Shown piece after piece: positions 53,095 to 62,930 of a DNA stretch of 64,000 bases (position 1 is the stretch's first letter; the number at the start of each line of letters is the position of its first letter). The stretch lies in NCBI RefSeq assembly GCF_023278085.1, contig NZ_CP066265.1, positions 2,324,501 through 2,388,500 on the forward strand, written 5' to 3'. The position numbers were made by a program, and so were the translations under genes. A model generated the notes under the pieces. That model did no database searches. It was given only the letters and a program-made list of their open reading frames with translations, and was not told the DNA's origin. The stretch comes from Pseudomonas syringae (lineage in GTDB: Bacteria > Pseudomonadota > Gammaproteobacteria > Pseudomonadales > Pseudomonadaceae).

Positions 53095-54084
53095 ATGAAA
53101 CAACTCGACTTGCAGGTGGTACAGCAGGCGCGTGACTGGCTGGCAAGTGGCAAGCCGGTCTGGCTGTGTACGGTGCTCTCGACTTTTGGCTCGGCCCCGC
53201 GCGGGCCGGGGGCAATGCTGGTGGCGCTGAACAGTGGCGAGCATCGCGGCTCGCTGTCTGGCGGCTGCGTGGAAGAGGATTTTCTCGAACGCGTCGCTGC
53301 CGGACAGTTTCAGCCAGTCAATCAGGTGGTTCGTTACGGTGATGGCGGACTTGCGCCAACGCGGGCGTTGCCCTGCGGTGGCGTGCTGGATGTGTTGATT
53401 GAGTTCATTGCGCCGAGCGCTGAAGCGGATGCGCATCTGGCGGCCATCGAACACGCGCTGGCCGGACGCCAACTGGTCAGTAGAGAGGTGCAACTGGGCG
53501 GCGTGCAGAGAGACGTCGGGCCTGCCGCTTTGGGTGAGGCGCGGGTGCAGATCAACGGCGAACGCATCAGTGTGCGCATGGGCGCGGTCTACCGCGTGCT
53601 GCTTGCCGGACTCTCGCCCGTCGCCGAATTCTGCGCCAGTTTTGCCGTGGCCATGGGTTACGAAGTGATCATCTGTGACCCGCGTACCGAAGTCACTGCG
53701 GGGTTCTCGATGCCGGGCGTCGAGGTGCGCGGGGTCTTGCCGGCCGTATTCATTGCCGAAGGCGGCTGTCATAGCTCCACGGCGGTGCTGGCGTTGACTC
53801 ACGATCCGAAACTGGATGACTTGAGCATGCTCGAAGCCGTGCGCACCGAGGCGTTTTATATCGGTGCAATGGGCTCGATGCGCACCAGCAGCAAACGTCT
53901 CGAGCGCCTGGCGCGGATTGGCGGGCTGGATGCCGAAGCGCTGGAGCGCATTCACGCGCCCATCGGTTTGAACCTGGGCAGCAAGACACCTGCGGAAATT
54001 GCGATTGCAGTGATGGCCGATATCCTGCGGGTTGCCAACGGTGTCAGTCGCAGCGATCTGCAAGGTGTTGCCGGCAGGCCATAG
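53095..54084 (+). CDS. XdhC/CoxI-family molybdenum cofactor maturation protein (PaoD-like)
   Basis: 329 residues. N-terminal XdhC domain (VWLCTVLSTFGSAPRGPGAML, then SLSGGCVEEDFLE) and C-terminal Rossmann domain (AEFCASFAVAMGYEVIICDPRTE; FYIGAMGSMRTSSKRLERLA). It binds, sulfurates and inserts the cofactor into the large subunit. It starts 2 bp after paoC. Its 3' end overlaps the converging MocA-like gene by 41 bp. Confidence 0.9.
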   Translation: MKQLDLQVVQQARDWLASGKPVWLCTVLSTFGSAPRGPGAMLVALNSGEHRGSLSGGCVEEDFLERVAAGQFQPVNQVVRYGDGGLAPTRALPCGGVLDVLIEFIAPSAEADAHLAAIEHALAGRQLVSREVQLGGVQRDVGPAALGEARVQINGERISVRMGAVYRVLLAGLSPVAEFCASFAVAMGYEVIICDPRTEVTAGFSMPGVEVRGVLPAVFIAEGGCHSSTAVLALTHDPKLDDLSMLEAVRTEAFYIGAMGSMRTSSKRLERLARIGGLDAEALERIHAPIGLNLGSKTPAEIAIAVMADILRVANGVSRSDLQGVAGRP

Positions 54085-54667
54085 CAAGTGCCGAACGTGT
54101 GTCTGCATCGCGCAGGATGCCTGGGTCGTCGCAGTCCATTACATCGCACAGCTCGGGGTTGTGGGTGATCAGTGCCTTGGCGCCCTGATCGCCTTCGAGT
54201 TTCAGCAGTTCCGGCCAGAACCGGCGCCCGATGATCACGGGATGGCCGCGCTGGCCTTCATGCATGGGCAGGGCAATACGCTGCGGGTCAGCCAGCGTGG
54301 CCAGCTTGCGCAAGGTTTGCGGCTGTATCCATGGCATGTCTGCGAGCAATATGGCCACTGCATCGGCTGACGAGTTCATCACCGCAGCTATCCCGCTGGC
54401 CAGACTGTGGCCCATGCCCAGGCCGGCGTATTCGCTACGGATGATCGTTATCTCGGCGGGAATACCGAGTGCTTTGCTGTCATCGTCCTTACGCAGTATC
54501 ACGGCTACATGAGCGAATGCTTTTCTGGCGTTGTCGAGACTGGCCGTCAGCAAGGTACGACCGCAGGGCAACAGCGCCTGGCGTTTATCGCCCTCAAAAC
54601 GTGTGCTGCTGCCTGCCGCGAGGATCAAGGCGAACACTTTGCAGTTGTGGCTGTCTATGCTGCTCAA
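54044..54667 (-). CDS. MocA/MobA-like molybdenum cofactor nucleotidyltransferase
   Basis: 207 residues. Nucleotide-binding N-terminus (FALILAAGSSTRFEGDKRQAL), metal-binding AILLADMPWIQPQTL and the GHP motif (QRGHPVIIGRRFWPEL). Because PaoABC enzymes use the cytosine dinucleotide form of the cofactor, cytidylyl transfer (MocA) is the likely reaction. The start is uncertain: I prefer the TTG at 54667 with AAGG upstream; a GTG at 54733 would add 22 residues. No ATG lies in the usable range. Convergent with, and overlapping, the maturation gene. Confidence 0.82.
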   Translation of the reverse strand: MSSIDSHNCKVFALILAAGSSTRFEGDKRQALLPCGRTLLTASLDNARKAFAHVAVILRKDDDSKALGIPAEITIIRSEYAGLGMGHSLASGIAAVMNSSADAVAILLADMPWIQPQTLRKLATLADPQRIALPMHEGQRGHPVIIGRRFWPELLKLEGDQGAKALITHNPELCDVMDCDDPGILRDADTRSALAMACRQHLADRCD

Positions 54668-54794
54668 TCCGATGCCTTGCGAGTCGGTGAAAGGATGCTT
54701 GAAGCCGCGCGATTCACTGCGACTGGCGCACACAGCATGCCTTATTTCGCGGCTCTGCCGGTAGCGGTACGAATCATGTTTCCGAGGGTTTCAA

Positions 54795-55379
54795 GTGGAC
54801 AATCACATTCGTCCGGTCGAGCTGGAAAAAGCCTACCGCTTGCTTAACCACGGGCCGACCGTGCTGGTGTCATCCAGCCACGAGGGCACGCATAACGTCA
54901 TGGCTGCGGCCTGGGCCTGTGCGCTGGACTTCTCGCCGCCCAAAGTAACGCTGGTGATCGACAAGATGACCAAGACCCGCGGGCTGGTCGAGAAGAGCGG
55001 ATACTTTGCGCTGCAGGTGCCCAATCTGGACCAATTGCAGATGACCTTCGACGTCGGCACCCAGAGCAAGGTCTTCACCCCGGACAAGCTGGACAAGGCC
55101 AACGTTGACCTGTTCCGCATCGACGGTCACGACTCGCCGCTGGTGGTCGGATGCTCGGCGTGGCTGATCTGCAAGGTCATTCCCGAGCCGCACAATCAAC
55201 AGACTTACGACCTGTTCATTGGCGAAGTGGTGGGGGCCTGGGCCGATACGCGTGTCTTCAACGACGGGCACTGGGAGTTCGAAAAAGCCGATCCGAAATG
55301 GCGCAGCCTGCACTATGTTGCTGGCGGGCACTTCTACACCATTGGTGAGCCTGCGGTCGTAGAAACCGGCGACGACTGA
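54795..55379 (+). CDS. Flavin-reductase-like FMN-binding protein
   Basis: 194 residues, split-barrel flavin reductase domain (VLVSSSHEGTHNVMAAAWACALDF, then KVTLVIDKMTKTRGLVEKSGYFALQVPN). It would bind FMN and reduce flavin or a small substrate. The GTG start has GAGGG upstream. No partner oxygenase is adjacent. Alone on its strand between the MocA-like gene and sad. Confidence 0.83.
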   Translation: MDNHIRPVELEKAYRLLNHGPTVLVSSSHEGTHNVMAAAWACALDFSPPKVTLVIDKMTKTRGLVEKSGYFALQVPNLDQLQMTFDVGTQSKVFTPDKLDKANVDLFRIDGHDSPLVVGCSAWLICKVIPEPHNQQTYDLFIGEVVGAWADTRVFNDGHWEFEKADPKWRSLHYVAGGHFYTIGEPAVVETGDD

Positions 55380-55404
55380 TCGCGTCGCGCAAGGTATGAA
55401 AAAC

Positions 55405-55497
55405 GGACGCTGAGCGTCCAGAACGGCGTGCCCACGCGGAGCATGGGCACGATAGCGTACTTTCGGGCACCTCTCGTTCCTCACGCATGGGCACGAT
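55405..55497. repeat. P. syringae-type intergenic palindromic repeat
   Basis: A small hairpin GGACGC-TGA-GCGTCC (55405-55419) is followed by GTGCCCA and TGGGCAC arms (55428-55450) and a second partial copy, CACGCATGGGCACGATAA, at 55482-55499. Closely related sequences are widespread between genes in P. syringae genomes. It lies between converging genes and may act as a terminator. Confidence 0.65.
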
Positions 55498-55518
55498 AAG
55501 TGTTGTCCCTCGGATACT

Positions 55519-56910
55519 TCAGTGACGATCCCGCCACACGGTCTGCGCATTGCAGAACTCGCGTACGCCAAAGTGTGAAAGCTCGCGGCCAAAACCGCTT
55601 TTCTTCACGCCGCCGAAGCTCACGCGAGGGTCTGAGGCGCTGTAGCCGTTGATGAACACGCCGCCGGTCTCCAGTTCTTCGCTCATTCGCTCTGCCAGCG
55701 CCAGATCGCGGGTATACACCGTCGCGGTCAGGCCGAATTCGCTGTCGTTGGCCAGTTGCAGGGCGTGCTGCGCATCGCGGGCGGTGATGATCGAGGCTAC
55801 AGGGCCGAACAGTTCCTGGCGGAATGAAGTCATCTGGTCGGTGACGTCGCCCAGCACGGTTGGCTGGTAGTAATTGCCTTGGCCATCCGTCTTGTTGCCG
55901 CCCAATAACAGCGTTGCGCCTTCAGCCAGCGTTTCCTGGACCTGGGCATCAAGCTCGTCGCGCAGATCAAAGCGCGCCATCGGCCCGATGTAGGTCTCGA
56001 CGGACAGGGGATCACCCACCACCAGCTGGCGCGTCTGCTCGACGAACCGACGGGTAAATTCTTCCACCACGCCTTGCTCGATGATCAAACGCTTGGCCGC
56101 CGCACACACCTGCCCTGTGTTCTGAAACCGGCCAATCACCGCAGCTTTTACGGCTTGATCAAGGTCGGCGTCATTGAGCACGATAAACGGGTCGGAGCCG
56201 CCCAGTTCCAACACGCATTTCTTCAGTGCCGCCCCGGCCTGAGCACCGATCGCCTGACCGGCACGCACGCTGCCGGTCAGCGTAACGGCCGCAATGCGCG
56301 GGTCAGCGATGGCGCTTGAAACGCCTTCGGGTAGCACATTGAGCACTTCGAACACGCCTTGCGGAAAACCCGCTCGCTGTAACGCATCACGCATCAGATA
56401 AGCACAGCCCATCACGTTGGGCGCATGCTTAAGCACATAGGTGTTGCCAGCCAGCAAGGTCGGAATCGCACCACGCAGCACCTGCCAGATTGGGAAGTTC
56501 CACGGCATCACCGCAAGAATAGGGCCAAGCGGACGGTACTCGATGCGCGCCTTGTCATGCTCGACCTGAGTAGCTTCGGCCACCAGCATCGCCGGGCCGT
56601 GCGCCGCGTACCAGTCGCACAGCTGCGCGCATTTCTCGACCTCGCCCTTTGCCTGAGCCATTGGCTTGCCCATTTCCTGGCTGATCATTCGGGCAATGTT
56701 GTCAGCGTCGTCGCGCAGGGCTTTGCCCATAGCAACGATCAACTGCACACGTTCCTGCACAGGTTTGCGCTTCCAGGCCGCAAAACCGCTGGCCGCACGC
56801 GAAAGGGTGCTGTCCTGCACCGCTTCTGATTCAAACGGATAGTGGCCGATCTGTTCGCCGGTCGCCGGGTTGATCGAGATTGCGTGGGTGTTGCTGTTGA
56901 CAGTGGTCAT
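55519..56910 (-). CDS. sad: NAD(P)+-dependent succinate-semialdehyde dehydrogenase (Sad type)
   Basis: 463 residues, aldehyde dehydrogenase superfamily. Catalytic Cys in NTGQVCAAAKRLII, general base Glu in VLELGGSDPFIV, cofactor site VTLTGSVRAGQAIGAQAG. Stretches such as CDWYAAHGPAML, LLKHAPNVMGCA-like and SFGGVKKSGFGRELSHFG match E. coli Sad (YneI) closely. It oxidises succinate semialdehyde to succinate in GABA or putrescine use. Divergent from a LysR gene, as sad is from ptrR in E. coli. Confidence 0.92.
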   Translation of the reverse strand: MTTVNSNTHAISINPATGEQIGHYPFESEAVQDSTLSRAASGFAAWKRKPVQERVQLIVAMGKALRDDADNIARMISQEMGKPMAQAKGEVEKCAQLCDWYAAHGPAMLVAEATQVEHDKARIEYRPLGPILAVMPWNFPIWQVLRGAIPTLLAGNTYVLKHAPNVMGCAYLMRDALQRAGFPQGVFEVLNVLPEGVSSAIADPRIAAVTLTGSVRAGQAIGAQAGAALKKCVLELGGSDPFIVLNDADLDQAVKAAVIGRFQNTGQVCAAAKRLIIEQGVVEEFTRRFVEQTRQLVVGDPLSVETYIGPMARFDLRDELDAQVQETLAEGATLLLGGNKTDGQGNYYQPTVLGDVTDQMTSFRQELFGPVASIITARDAQHALQLANDSEFGLTATVYTRDLALAERMSEELETGGVFINGYSASDPRVSFGGVKKSGFGRELSHFGVREFCNAQTVWRDRH

Positions 56911-57012
56911 TGCGCCATCCTGTTGAGGTGGAGAGTGGGACCAGCATATCGGCGTGCTATGCTTTCGAAAACTGAATAATAATGATCGTATTGTTCACGT
57001 ATGGAGAAAAAT

Positions 57013-57891
57013 ATGGATCTGGTCCAGCTGGAGATTTTCAAGGCCGTTGCCGAGCACGGCAGCATCAGTGCCGCTGCGCAGCAGATTCATCGCGTGCCCT
57101 CGAACCTGACCACGCGGATCAAGCAGCTTGAACAAGACCTCGGCGTTGACCTGTTCATTCGCGAAAAGCATCGCTTGCGCCTGTCGCCCGCCGGCTGGAA
57201 TTTTCTCGATTACACCCGGCGGATTCTGGATCTGGTCCAGGAGGCGCGCTCGGCTGTGTCCGGGGAAGAGCCGCAAGGGCCTTTCTCGCTGGGCTCACTG
57301 GAAAGCACCGCCGCCGTGCGTATTCCTGCATTGCTGGCGGCCTATAACCAGCAAAACGCCAAAGTCGAACTGGACCTCTCGACCGGACCGTCCGGCACCA
57401 TGATCGACGGAGTTCTGGCCGGGCGACTGGTTGCGGCGTTCGTTGACGGACCGGTGCTGCACCCGTCGCTGGAGGGGGTGCCGGTGTTTGAAGAGGAGAT
57501 GGTGATTATTGCGCCGCTCAAGCACACCCCGGTCAAGCGTGGACGTGATGTCAGTGGTGAAAGTATCTATGCGTTTCGTGCCAACTGCTCGTACCGGCAC
57601 CACTTTGAGCGCTGGTTCACCGACGACGCCGCAGTACCGGGCAAGATCCATGAGATGGAGTCTTACCACGGCATGCTGGCCTGCGTCAGCGCCGGTGCCG
57701 GGCTGGCGCTGATGCCGCGCAGCATGCTCGAAAGCATGCCTGGCTGCGCCACGGTCAGTGTCTGGCCGCTGTCCGAGCAGTTTCGCTACCTGCACACCTG
57801 GCTGATCTGGCGCCGGGGTACGGTGTCGCGCAGCCTGACCCGCTTCGTGGAGTTGCTGGAACAGCGGGGCACGCCGCCGAAGGTCGAGTGA
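57013..57891 (+). CDS. LysR-family regulator divergent from sad (PtrR-like)
   Basis: 292 residues. N-terminal winged helix-turn-helix ([20 protein letters not shown], then [21 protein letters not shown]) and a substrate-binding-like effector domain. The ATG at 57013 has GGAGAA at 6 bp; the ATG at 57001 has none. The arrangement with sad matches ptrR (yneJ)-sad of E. coli, so it probably controls sad. Confidence 0.9.
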   Translation: MDLVQLEIFKAVAEHGSISAAAQQIHRVPSNLTTRIKQLEQDLGVDLFIREKHRLRLSPAGWNFLDYTRRILDLVQEARSAVSGEEPQGPFSLGSLESTAAVRIPALLAAYNQQNAKVELDLSTGPSGTMIDGVLAGRLVAAFVDGPVLHPSLEGVPVFEEEMVIIAPLKHTPVKRGRDVSGESIYAFRANCSYRHHFERWFTDDAAVPGKIHEMESYHGMLACVSAGAGLALMPRSMLESMPGCATVSVWPLSEQFRYLHTWLIWRRGTVSRSLTRFVELLEQRGTPPKVE

Positions 57892-57896
57892 ACCGC

Positions 57897-58991
57897 CTAA
57901 CGGGCTGCGCCAAGCCGTTCGGCGATCGCTGCCCCCACTTGCTGAGTCGAAAGCGTGCCGCCCAGATCCGGCGTGACCTCGCCACTGGCGATCACCTGTT
58001 CGATAGCGGTGATGATGTCGTCATGCGCCGTCGTGAAACGCTCATCGCCTTGCCCCAGGAATTCCAGCATCAGTGCGCCTGACCAGATCATCGCGATCGG
58101 GTTGGCGATGTTCTGGCCGAAGATGTCCGGAGCCGAGCCATGCACCGGTTCGAACAGGGACGGGAAATTACGCTCCGGGTTAAGGTTGGCTGACGGTGCA
58201 ATGCCGATGGTGCCGGCGCACGCCGGGCCGAGGTCGCTGAGGATGTCGCCAAACAGATTGGACGCCACCACCACGTCGAAGCGCTCGGGTTGCAGCACGA
58301 AGCGTGCGCAGAGAATGTCGATGTGCTGTTTGTCCCAACGGATGTCCGGGTACTGGCTGGCCATCGCCTCGGTGCGTTTGTCCCAGTAGGGCATGCTGAT
58401 GGCCATGCCGTTGGATTTGGTCGCCGAGGTGACATGCTTGCGCTCGCGTTTGCTGGCCATTTCAAAAGCGAATTTGAGAATGCGGTCGACGCCGCGACGG
58501 GTGAACACCGACTCCTGCAAGACGAACTCGTTTTCGGTATTTTCGAACATGATTCCGCCCAGCGACGAGTATTCACCTTCGGTATTTTCCCGCACCACGA
58601 TGAAGTCGATATCGCCCGGTTTGCGATTGGCGAGCGGGCAGGGTACGCCGGGGAACAGTCGCACCGGGCGGATGTTGGCGTACTGATCGAACTCGCGACG
58701 AAACTTGAGCAACGAGCCCCACAGGGAAATGTGGTCGGGCACTTTGTCCGGCCAGCCCACGGCACCGAAGAAAATCGAATCGAAACCTTTCAACTGCTCA
58801 AACCAGTCGTCGGGCATCATTTTGCCGTGCGCCAGGTAGTAATCGCAGCTGGCCCATTCGAAGTACTCGAATTCCAGCTCGATCCCGTGTTTCGCGGCAA
58901 CCGCCTGGACCACCTTGACGCCTTCAGGCAGGACTTCAAGGCCGATGCCGTCTCCGGCAATCGCAGCAATGCGCAGTTTCTTGTTGTTCAT
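57897..58991 (-). CDS. dmlA: D-malate/tartrate dehydrogenase (decarboxylating)
   Basis: 364 residues, isocitrate/isopropylmalate dehydrogenase fold. AGDGIGLEVLPEG at the N-terminus, WGSLLKFRREFDQYANIRPVRL with substrate-binding Arg residues, VVRENTEGEYSSLGG, and metal-binding ASNLFGDILSDLGP. Closely resembles E. coli DmlA and Agrobacterium TtuC, which decarboxylate D-malate (or oxidise tartrate) to pyruvate (or other products) with NAD+. I chose the ATG at 58991 after GGAG; the upstream extension to 59117 is untranslated leader. Divergent from a LysR gene. Confidence 0.92.
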   Translation of the reverse strand: MNNKKLRIAAIAGDGIGLEVLPEGVKVVQAVAAKHGIELEFEYFEWASCDYYLAHGKMMPDDWFEQLKGFDSIFFGAVGWPDKVPDHISLWGSLLKFRREFDQYANIRPVRLFPGVPCPLANRKPGDIDFIVVRENTEGEYSSLGGIMFENTENEFVLQESVFTRRGVDRILKFAFEMASKRERKHVTSATKSNGMAISMPYWDKRTEAMASQYPDIRWDKQHIDILCARFVLQPERFDVVVASNLFGDILSDLGPACAGTIGIAPSANLNPERNFPSLFEPVHGSAPDIFGQNIANPIAMIWSGALMLEFLGQGDERFTTAHDDIITAIEQVIASGEVTPDLGGTLSTQQVGAAIAERLGAAR

Positions 58992-59104
58992 GGTCAGCAC
59001 TCCAGGCGAATGATTTGCGATGAATGTGTTATGCAGGTCACTCATGTTATAAGCGCACACTACAAAGATAATCAGTCGAATAATGGATTGAGAAAACACG
59101 AACC

Positions 59105-60010
59105 GTGAATTATCCAAACCTTGATGACCTGAATGTGTTCATTCATGTTGCGCGGCGTTCCAGCTTCGTGGGGGCTGCCAATGAGCTGGGCATGTCTGCC
59201 GCGTATGTCAGCAAGCGCGTCAAGCTGCTGGAGCAGAACATGGGCGTGGCGCTGCTGCATCGCTCCACCCGGCAAGTGTCGATCACCGAAGACGGCGAGC
59301 GCGTCTACGAATGGGCCAAGGGCATTCTGGAATCCGTGCAGCAGATGGGCGATGAAGTCGCGGCCTTGCACGGCGAGCCCAGCGGCCTGTTGCGGGTGGT
59401 CAGCAGTCAGGGTTTCGGCCGCCGCTTTGTGGCGCCTGCCTTGTCGGAGCTGGCGGCGCGCTACCCGAAGCTGGACATACGGCTGGATATTCAGGATCGG
59501 CTGGTGGACCTGATCGAGGAGGGCGTGGATCTGGATATTCGTGTTGGCAACGAAATCGCACCGCATTTGCGTGCCCGGCATCTGGCGCGCAACTGGCGGG
59601 TACTGTGTGCGAGCCCGGATTATCTGCAGCAGCACGGCACGCCCATCAGCCTTGGCGAATTGGCCAATCACGATTGCCTGGTCATCAAGGAGCGCGACCG
59701 GCCGTTTGGCATCTGGCATCTGCACGGGCCGCAGGGTGCGGAAACCGTGAAGGTCACCGGCAGCCTGTCGACTAACCACGGCGAAATCGCCCGCCAGTGG
59801 TGCCTGGACGGGAGAGGGCTGTTATTGCGTTCGCTGTGGGATGTACGCAGCGAGCTGGCTGAAGGTCGGCTGATTCAGGTCATGCCCGAGTATCGGCAAG
59901 ATGCCGATATCTGGGCCGTGCACACATCACCGCTGATGAGCTCGGCGAAGATTCGCGTCACCGTGGAATTCCTGCGCGATTACTTCGCCTTGCACCATGC
60001 GCCTGTCTGA
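59105..60010 (+). CDS. LysR-family regulator divergent from dmlA (DmlR/TtuA type)
   Basis: 301 residues starting with GTG. Helix-turn-helix NVFIHVARRSSFVGAANELGMSAAYVSKRVKLLEQ, then an effector domain (GLLRVVSSQGFGRRFVAPAL). The pairing with dmlA mirrors E. coli dmlR-dmlA, so it is likely the activator of dmlA in response to malate or tartrate. It converges on the ABC ATPase 6 bp away. Confidence 0.9.
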   Translation: MNYPNLDDLNVFIHVARRSSFVGAANELGMSAAYVSKRVKLLEQNMGVALLHRSTRQVSITEDGERVYEWAKGILESVQQMGDEVAALHGEPSGLLRVVSSQGFGRRFVAPALSELAARYPKLDIRLDIQDRLVDLIEEGVDLDIRVGNEIAPHLRARHLARNWRVLCASPDYLQQHGTPISLGELANHDCLVIKERDRPFGIWHLHGPQGAETVKVTGSLSTNHGEIARQWCLDGRGLLLRSLWDVRSELAEGRLIQVMPEYRQDADIWAVHTSPLMSSAKIRVTVEFLRDYFALHHAPV

Positions 60011-60016
60011 TCATTG

Positions 60017-61171
60017 TCAGTGCGCGCCTGCTGCCTTGTTCAGGTCGCTGTCTCTCCATTCGGTGTAGATACAGGCATCGGCGGCGGCCCAGCGTACACG
60101 CACCGGATCACCGGCCTGGAGCGGCATGCCGGTGGCCGATAGCGCTTTGACGGTCATTGCCGTGCCACCCGTGGTCACCACCGAGCAGGTCTGGCTTTCC
60201 CCCAGAAACAGCACCTCGGTGACGTTCGCGCTGACTTCATTCCAGCCGGCTTCGAGCGGTGTGGCAGCCGCCTGAGAAACACTCAACGCCTGAGCCTTTT
60301 CCGGACGCACCATCAGCAGCACGTCCTGATCGGTCGTCAGCCCCGCAGTCAGGCGAATCGCCAGTGAGTTGCCTTCGAACGTGGCAACGGCATTGCCCTG
60401 CGCCTTGAGCCTGAGGAAATTCGAGTTGCCGAGAAACGAGGCGACAAAGGCATTCGGCGGGTTCTGATACAAATCGTATCCGCTGCCCAGACCGACAATC
60501 TTGCCGTGGCTGAAAATCGCAATGCGCTGTGACAGGCGCATGGCTTCTTCCTGATCATGGGTCACGTAGACGATGGTAATGCCCAGCCGACGGTGCAGCT
60601 GACGCAGTTCGTCCTGCAAATCTTCACGCAGTTTTTTGTCCAGCGCGCCGAGGGGCTCGTCCATCAGAAGGATGCGCGGCTCGTAGACCAGCGCTCTGGC
60701 AATGGCGACCCGTTGTTGCTGGCCGCCGGACAGTTGCGAAGGGCGGCGGTGAGCAAATTCTTCCAGTTGCACCAGCTTGAGCATCGCATCGACTTTCTTT
60801 TCGCGCTCGGCCGCGGGCAGCTTGCGGATGGCCAGTGGGAACGCGATGTTGTCGCGCACCGACAGGTGCGGGAACAGCGAATAGCGCTGAAAGACCATAC
60901 CGATATCACGCTTGTGCGGCGGTACATTCACCAGCGATTTGCCGCCCACCAGAATCTCGCCTGAACTGGGTGTTTCGAACCCGGCCAGCATCGACAGCGT
61001 GGTGCTTTTGCCCGAGCCACTGGAGCCCAGAAAGGTCAGGAACTCGCCGTCCTGGATATCCAGGGAAATGTCGTCGACGGCAGCGAAATTGCCGTAATGC
61101 TTGTTCAGGTTGCACAGCGCGACCAGCGGTTTTTGCTGCGGGGTGGAAGGGTCTTGGATCACTGCACTCAT
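60017..61171 (-). CDS. Polyamine-type ABC transporter ATP-binding protein (PotA family)
   Basis: 384 residues. Walker A (GSSGSGKSTTLSMLAG), Q-loop (MVFQRYSLFPHLSV), signature (LSGGQQQRVAIARAL), Walker B (ILLMDEPLGALD) and H-loop (VYVTHDQEEAM), followed by a C-terminal TOBE-like regulatory domain. It energises the importer encoded upstream; its ATG overlaps the permease stop. The last gene of the operon. Confidence 0.93.
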   Translation of the reverse strand: MSAVIQDPSTPQQKPLVALCNLNKHYGNFAAVDDISLDIQDGEFLTFLGSSGSGKSTTLSMLAGFETPSSGEILVGGKSLVNVPPHKRDIGMVFQRYSLFPHLSVRDNIAFPLAIRKLPAAEREKKVDAMLKLVQLEEFAHRRPSQLSGGQQQRVAIARALVYEPRILLMDEPLGALDKKLREDLQDELRQLHRRLGITIVYVTHDQEEAMRLSQRIAIFSHGKIVGLGSGYDLYQNPPNAFVASFLGNSNFLRLKAQGNAVATFEGNSLAIRLTAGLTTDQDVLLMVRPEKAQALSVSQAAATPLEAGWNEVSANVTEVLFLGESQTCSVVTTGGTAMTVKALSATGMPLQAGDPVRVRWAAADACIYTEWRDSDLNKAAGAH

Positions 61172-61983
61172 GAAATACTCCTGGCTTCGTTACGACGACG
61201 CAGGGTCGCAGCGATGAACATGATCACCACCGACAGCGCAATCAGCAGCGTTGAGGCGACCGCGATGACGGGCGTCAGGTCCTGACGCAGCGTGGTCCAC
61301 ATTTTCACGGGAAGGGTTTGCAGGGTCGGGCTGGCCATCATTACGCTCAGCACCACTTCGTCCCACGAGACCAGAAACGCAAACAACGCGCCGGCCATCA
61401 TGCCTGGCCGGATGCCGGGGAAGGTCACCTTGCAGATCGCCTGCAAACGCGATGCGCCACAGATCACCGCAGCGTCTTCGATGGACTGATCGAACAGCTT
61501 CAGCGAATTGATGATCGAGATGATGGTGAACGGCAGGGCGACAATCACATGGCTGACGACGAAGGAAAACAGCGTGCCGGTATAGCCGAGCTTGAGGAAC
61601 AGCGCGTACACCGCCACCGCGATGATCACCAAGGGCACGATCATCGGCAACGTAAACACGCCATACAGAATGTCGCGTCCCGGAAACCGCCCGCGTACCA
61701 GCGCAAAAGCGGTCGGCAGGCCCAGCGCTACCGAGGCAATGGTCGTCAGGACTGCAACCTTGAGGCTGGACATCGCTGCCGCCATCCAGTCCGGGTTGGA
61801 GAAGAACTGCTGATACCACTTCAACGTCCAGCCGGGTGGTGGAAACACCAGCCATTGCGATGAACCGAAGGACAGCAGGATGATGAACAGGATCGGCAGC
61901 AACAGAAACAGCGCGATCAGCGCGGTGGTCAGGTACAGACCCGTGCGCAGACCGGGGCTCATGGCATTGGGTGTCAGGAGCAT
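61168..61983 (-). CDS. ABC transporter permease (PotC type)
   Basis: 271 residues, six membrane helices, with the binding-protein-dependent permease EAA motif region (EDAAVICGASRLQAICKVTFPGIRPGM). Forms half of the channel with the neighbouring permease. Confidence 0.92.
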   Translation of the reverse strand: MLLTPNAMSPGLRTGLYLTTALIALFLLLPILFIILLSFGSSQWLVFPPPGWTLKWYQQFFSNPDWMAAAMSSLKVAVLTTIASVALGLPTAFALVRGRFPGRDILYGVFTLPMIVPLVIIAVAVYALFLKLGYTGTLFSFVVSHVIVALPFTIISIINSLKLFDQSIEDAAVICGASRLQAICKVTFPGIRPGMMAGALFAFLVSWDEVVLSVMMASPTLQTLPVKMWTTLRQDLTPVIAVASTLLIALSVVIMFIAATLRRRNEARSIS

Positions 61984-61989
61984 GGCGGT

Positions 61990-62928
61990 TTACCTCGCGT
62001 TACTGGCGCCGACCGGAGATTCCGGCTGGAGCTTCAGGTAGAAGTAGAACAACACCAGCGTGATCAGGACCAGCAACGCAGCGGCGGCACTGGCCAGCCC
62101 CCAGTTGAGGAACGACTGCACCTGCTGGACGATGAATTCGGGCAGCATCATGTTCTGTGCGCCACCCAGCAACGCGGGTGTGACGTAATAGCCGAGCGAC
62201 ATGACAAACACCATCAAGCCACCGGAAAACAGCCCTGGACGGCACAGCGGCAAAAATACCCGGAAGAAATTAGTCCATGGGCTGGCACCGCAGATCGAAC
62301 CGGCCTGCAACACCATGGGGTCGATGGCCTGCATGGTGGCCTGCAACGGCAGAACGATGAACGGAATCATGATGTAGCTCATGCCGATCACCACACCGGT
62401 CAGGTTATGCACCATCTCCAGCGGCTGATCGATGATGCCCATGCCCATCAGCGCCTTGTTGATGACGCCCGAAGCCTGCAGTAAAACCAGCCACGAATAG
62501 GTGCGGGCCAGCAGGCTGGTCCACATCGACAGCAGCACGATGTTGAGAATCCAGCGCCCCCAGCCGCGTGGCACCAGAGTAATGACCCAGGCCAGCGGGA
62601 AGCCCAGCAGCAGGCTGAACAGCGTGACCAGCCCGGCGACCGAGAAGGTGTTCAGCAACACCCTGGAATAGGCCGAGTTGGCGAACAGTTGCTCGTAGTT
62701 ACCCAGACCGGGCACCGGTTCAAGTACGCCGCGCAGCAGCAGGCCGATCAATGGTGCGAAGAAAAACAGACCCAGGAACAACAGCGCCGGAAGCAGGTTA
62801 CGGCTGCCACGCCAGCGCTGCGCGAGGGAAGAGGGTGGCTGCATGCTCGTCGCCTTGTTACAGGCCGCACCGGCGGTGCTGGACGCACCACCGGCCGGGT
62901 TGGATTGACCAGAGACGACAGCCGTCAT
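61990..62928 (-). CDS. ABC transporter permease (PotB type)
   Basis: 312 residues, six membrane helices after a polar 50-residue N-terminus. EAA-type loop MVLQAGSICGASPWTNFFRVFLPLCRPG. The ATG at 62928 comes just after the binding-protein stop; frames starting at 62955 or 62946 would overlap it. The second channel subunit. Confidence 0.88.
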   Translation of the reverse strand: MTAVVSGQSNPAGGASSTAGAACNKATSMQPPSSLAQRWRGSRNLLPALLFLGLFFFAPLIGLLLRGVLEPVPGLGNYEQLFANSAYSRVLLNTFSVAGLVTLFSLLLGFPLAWVITLVPRGWGRWILNIVLLSMWTSLLARTYSWLVLLQASGVINKALMGMGIIDQPLEMVHNLTGVVIGMSYIMIPFIVLPLQATMQAIDPMVLQAGSICGASPWTNFFRVFLPLCRPGLFSGGLMVFVMSLGYYVTPALLGGAQNMMLPEFIVQQVQSFLNWGLASAAAALLVLITLVLFYFYLKLQPESPVGASNAR

Positions 62929-62930
62929 TT

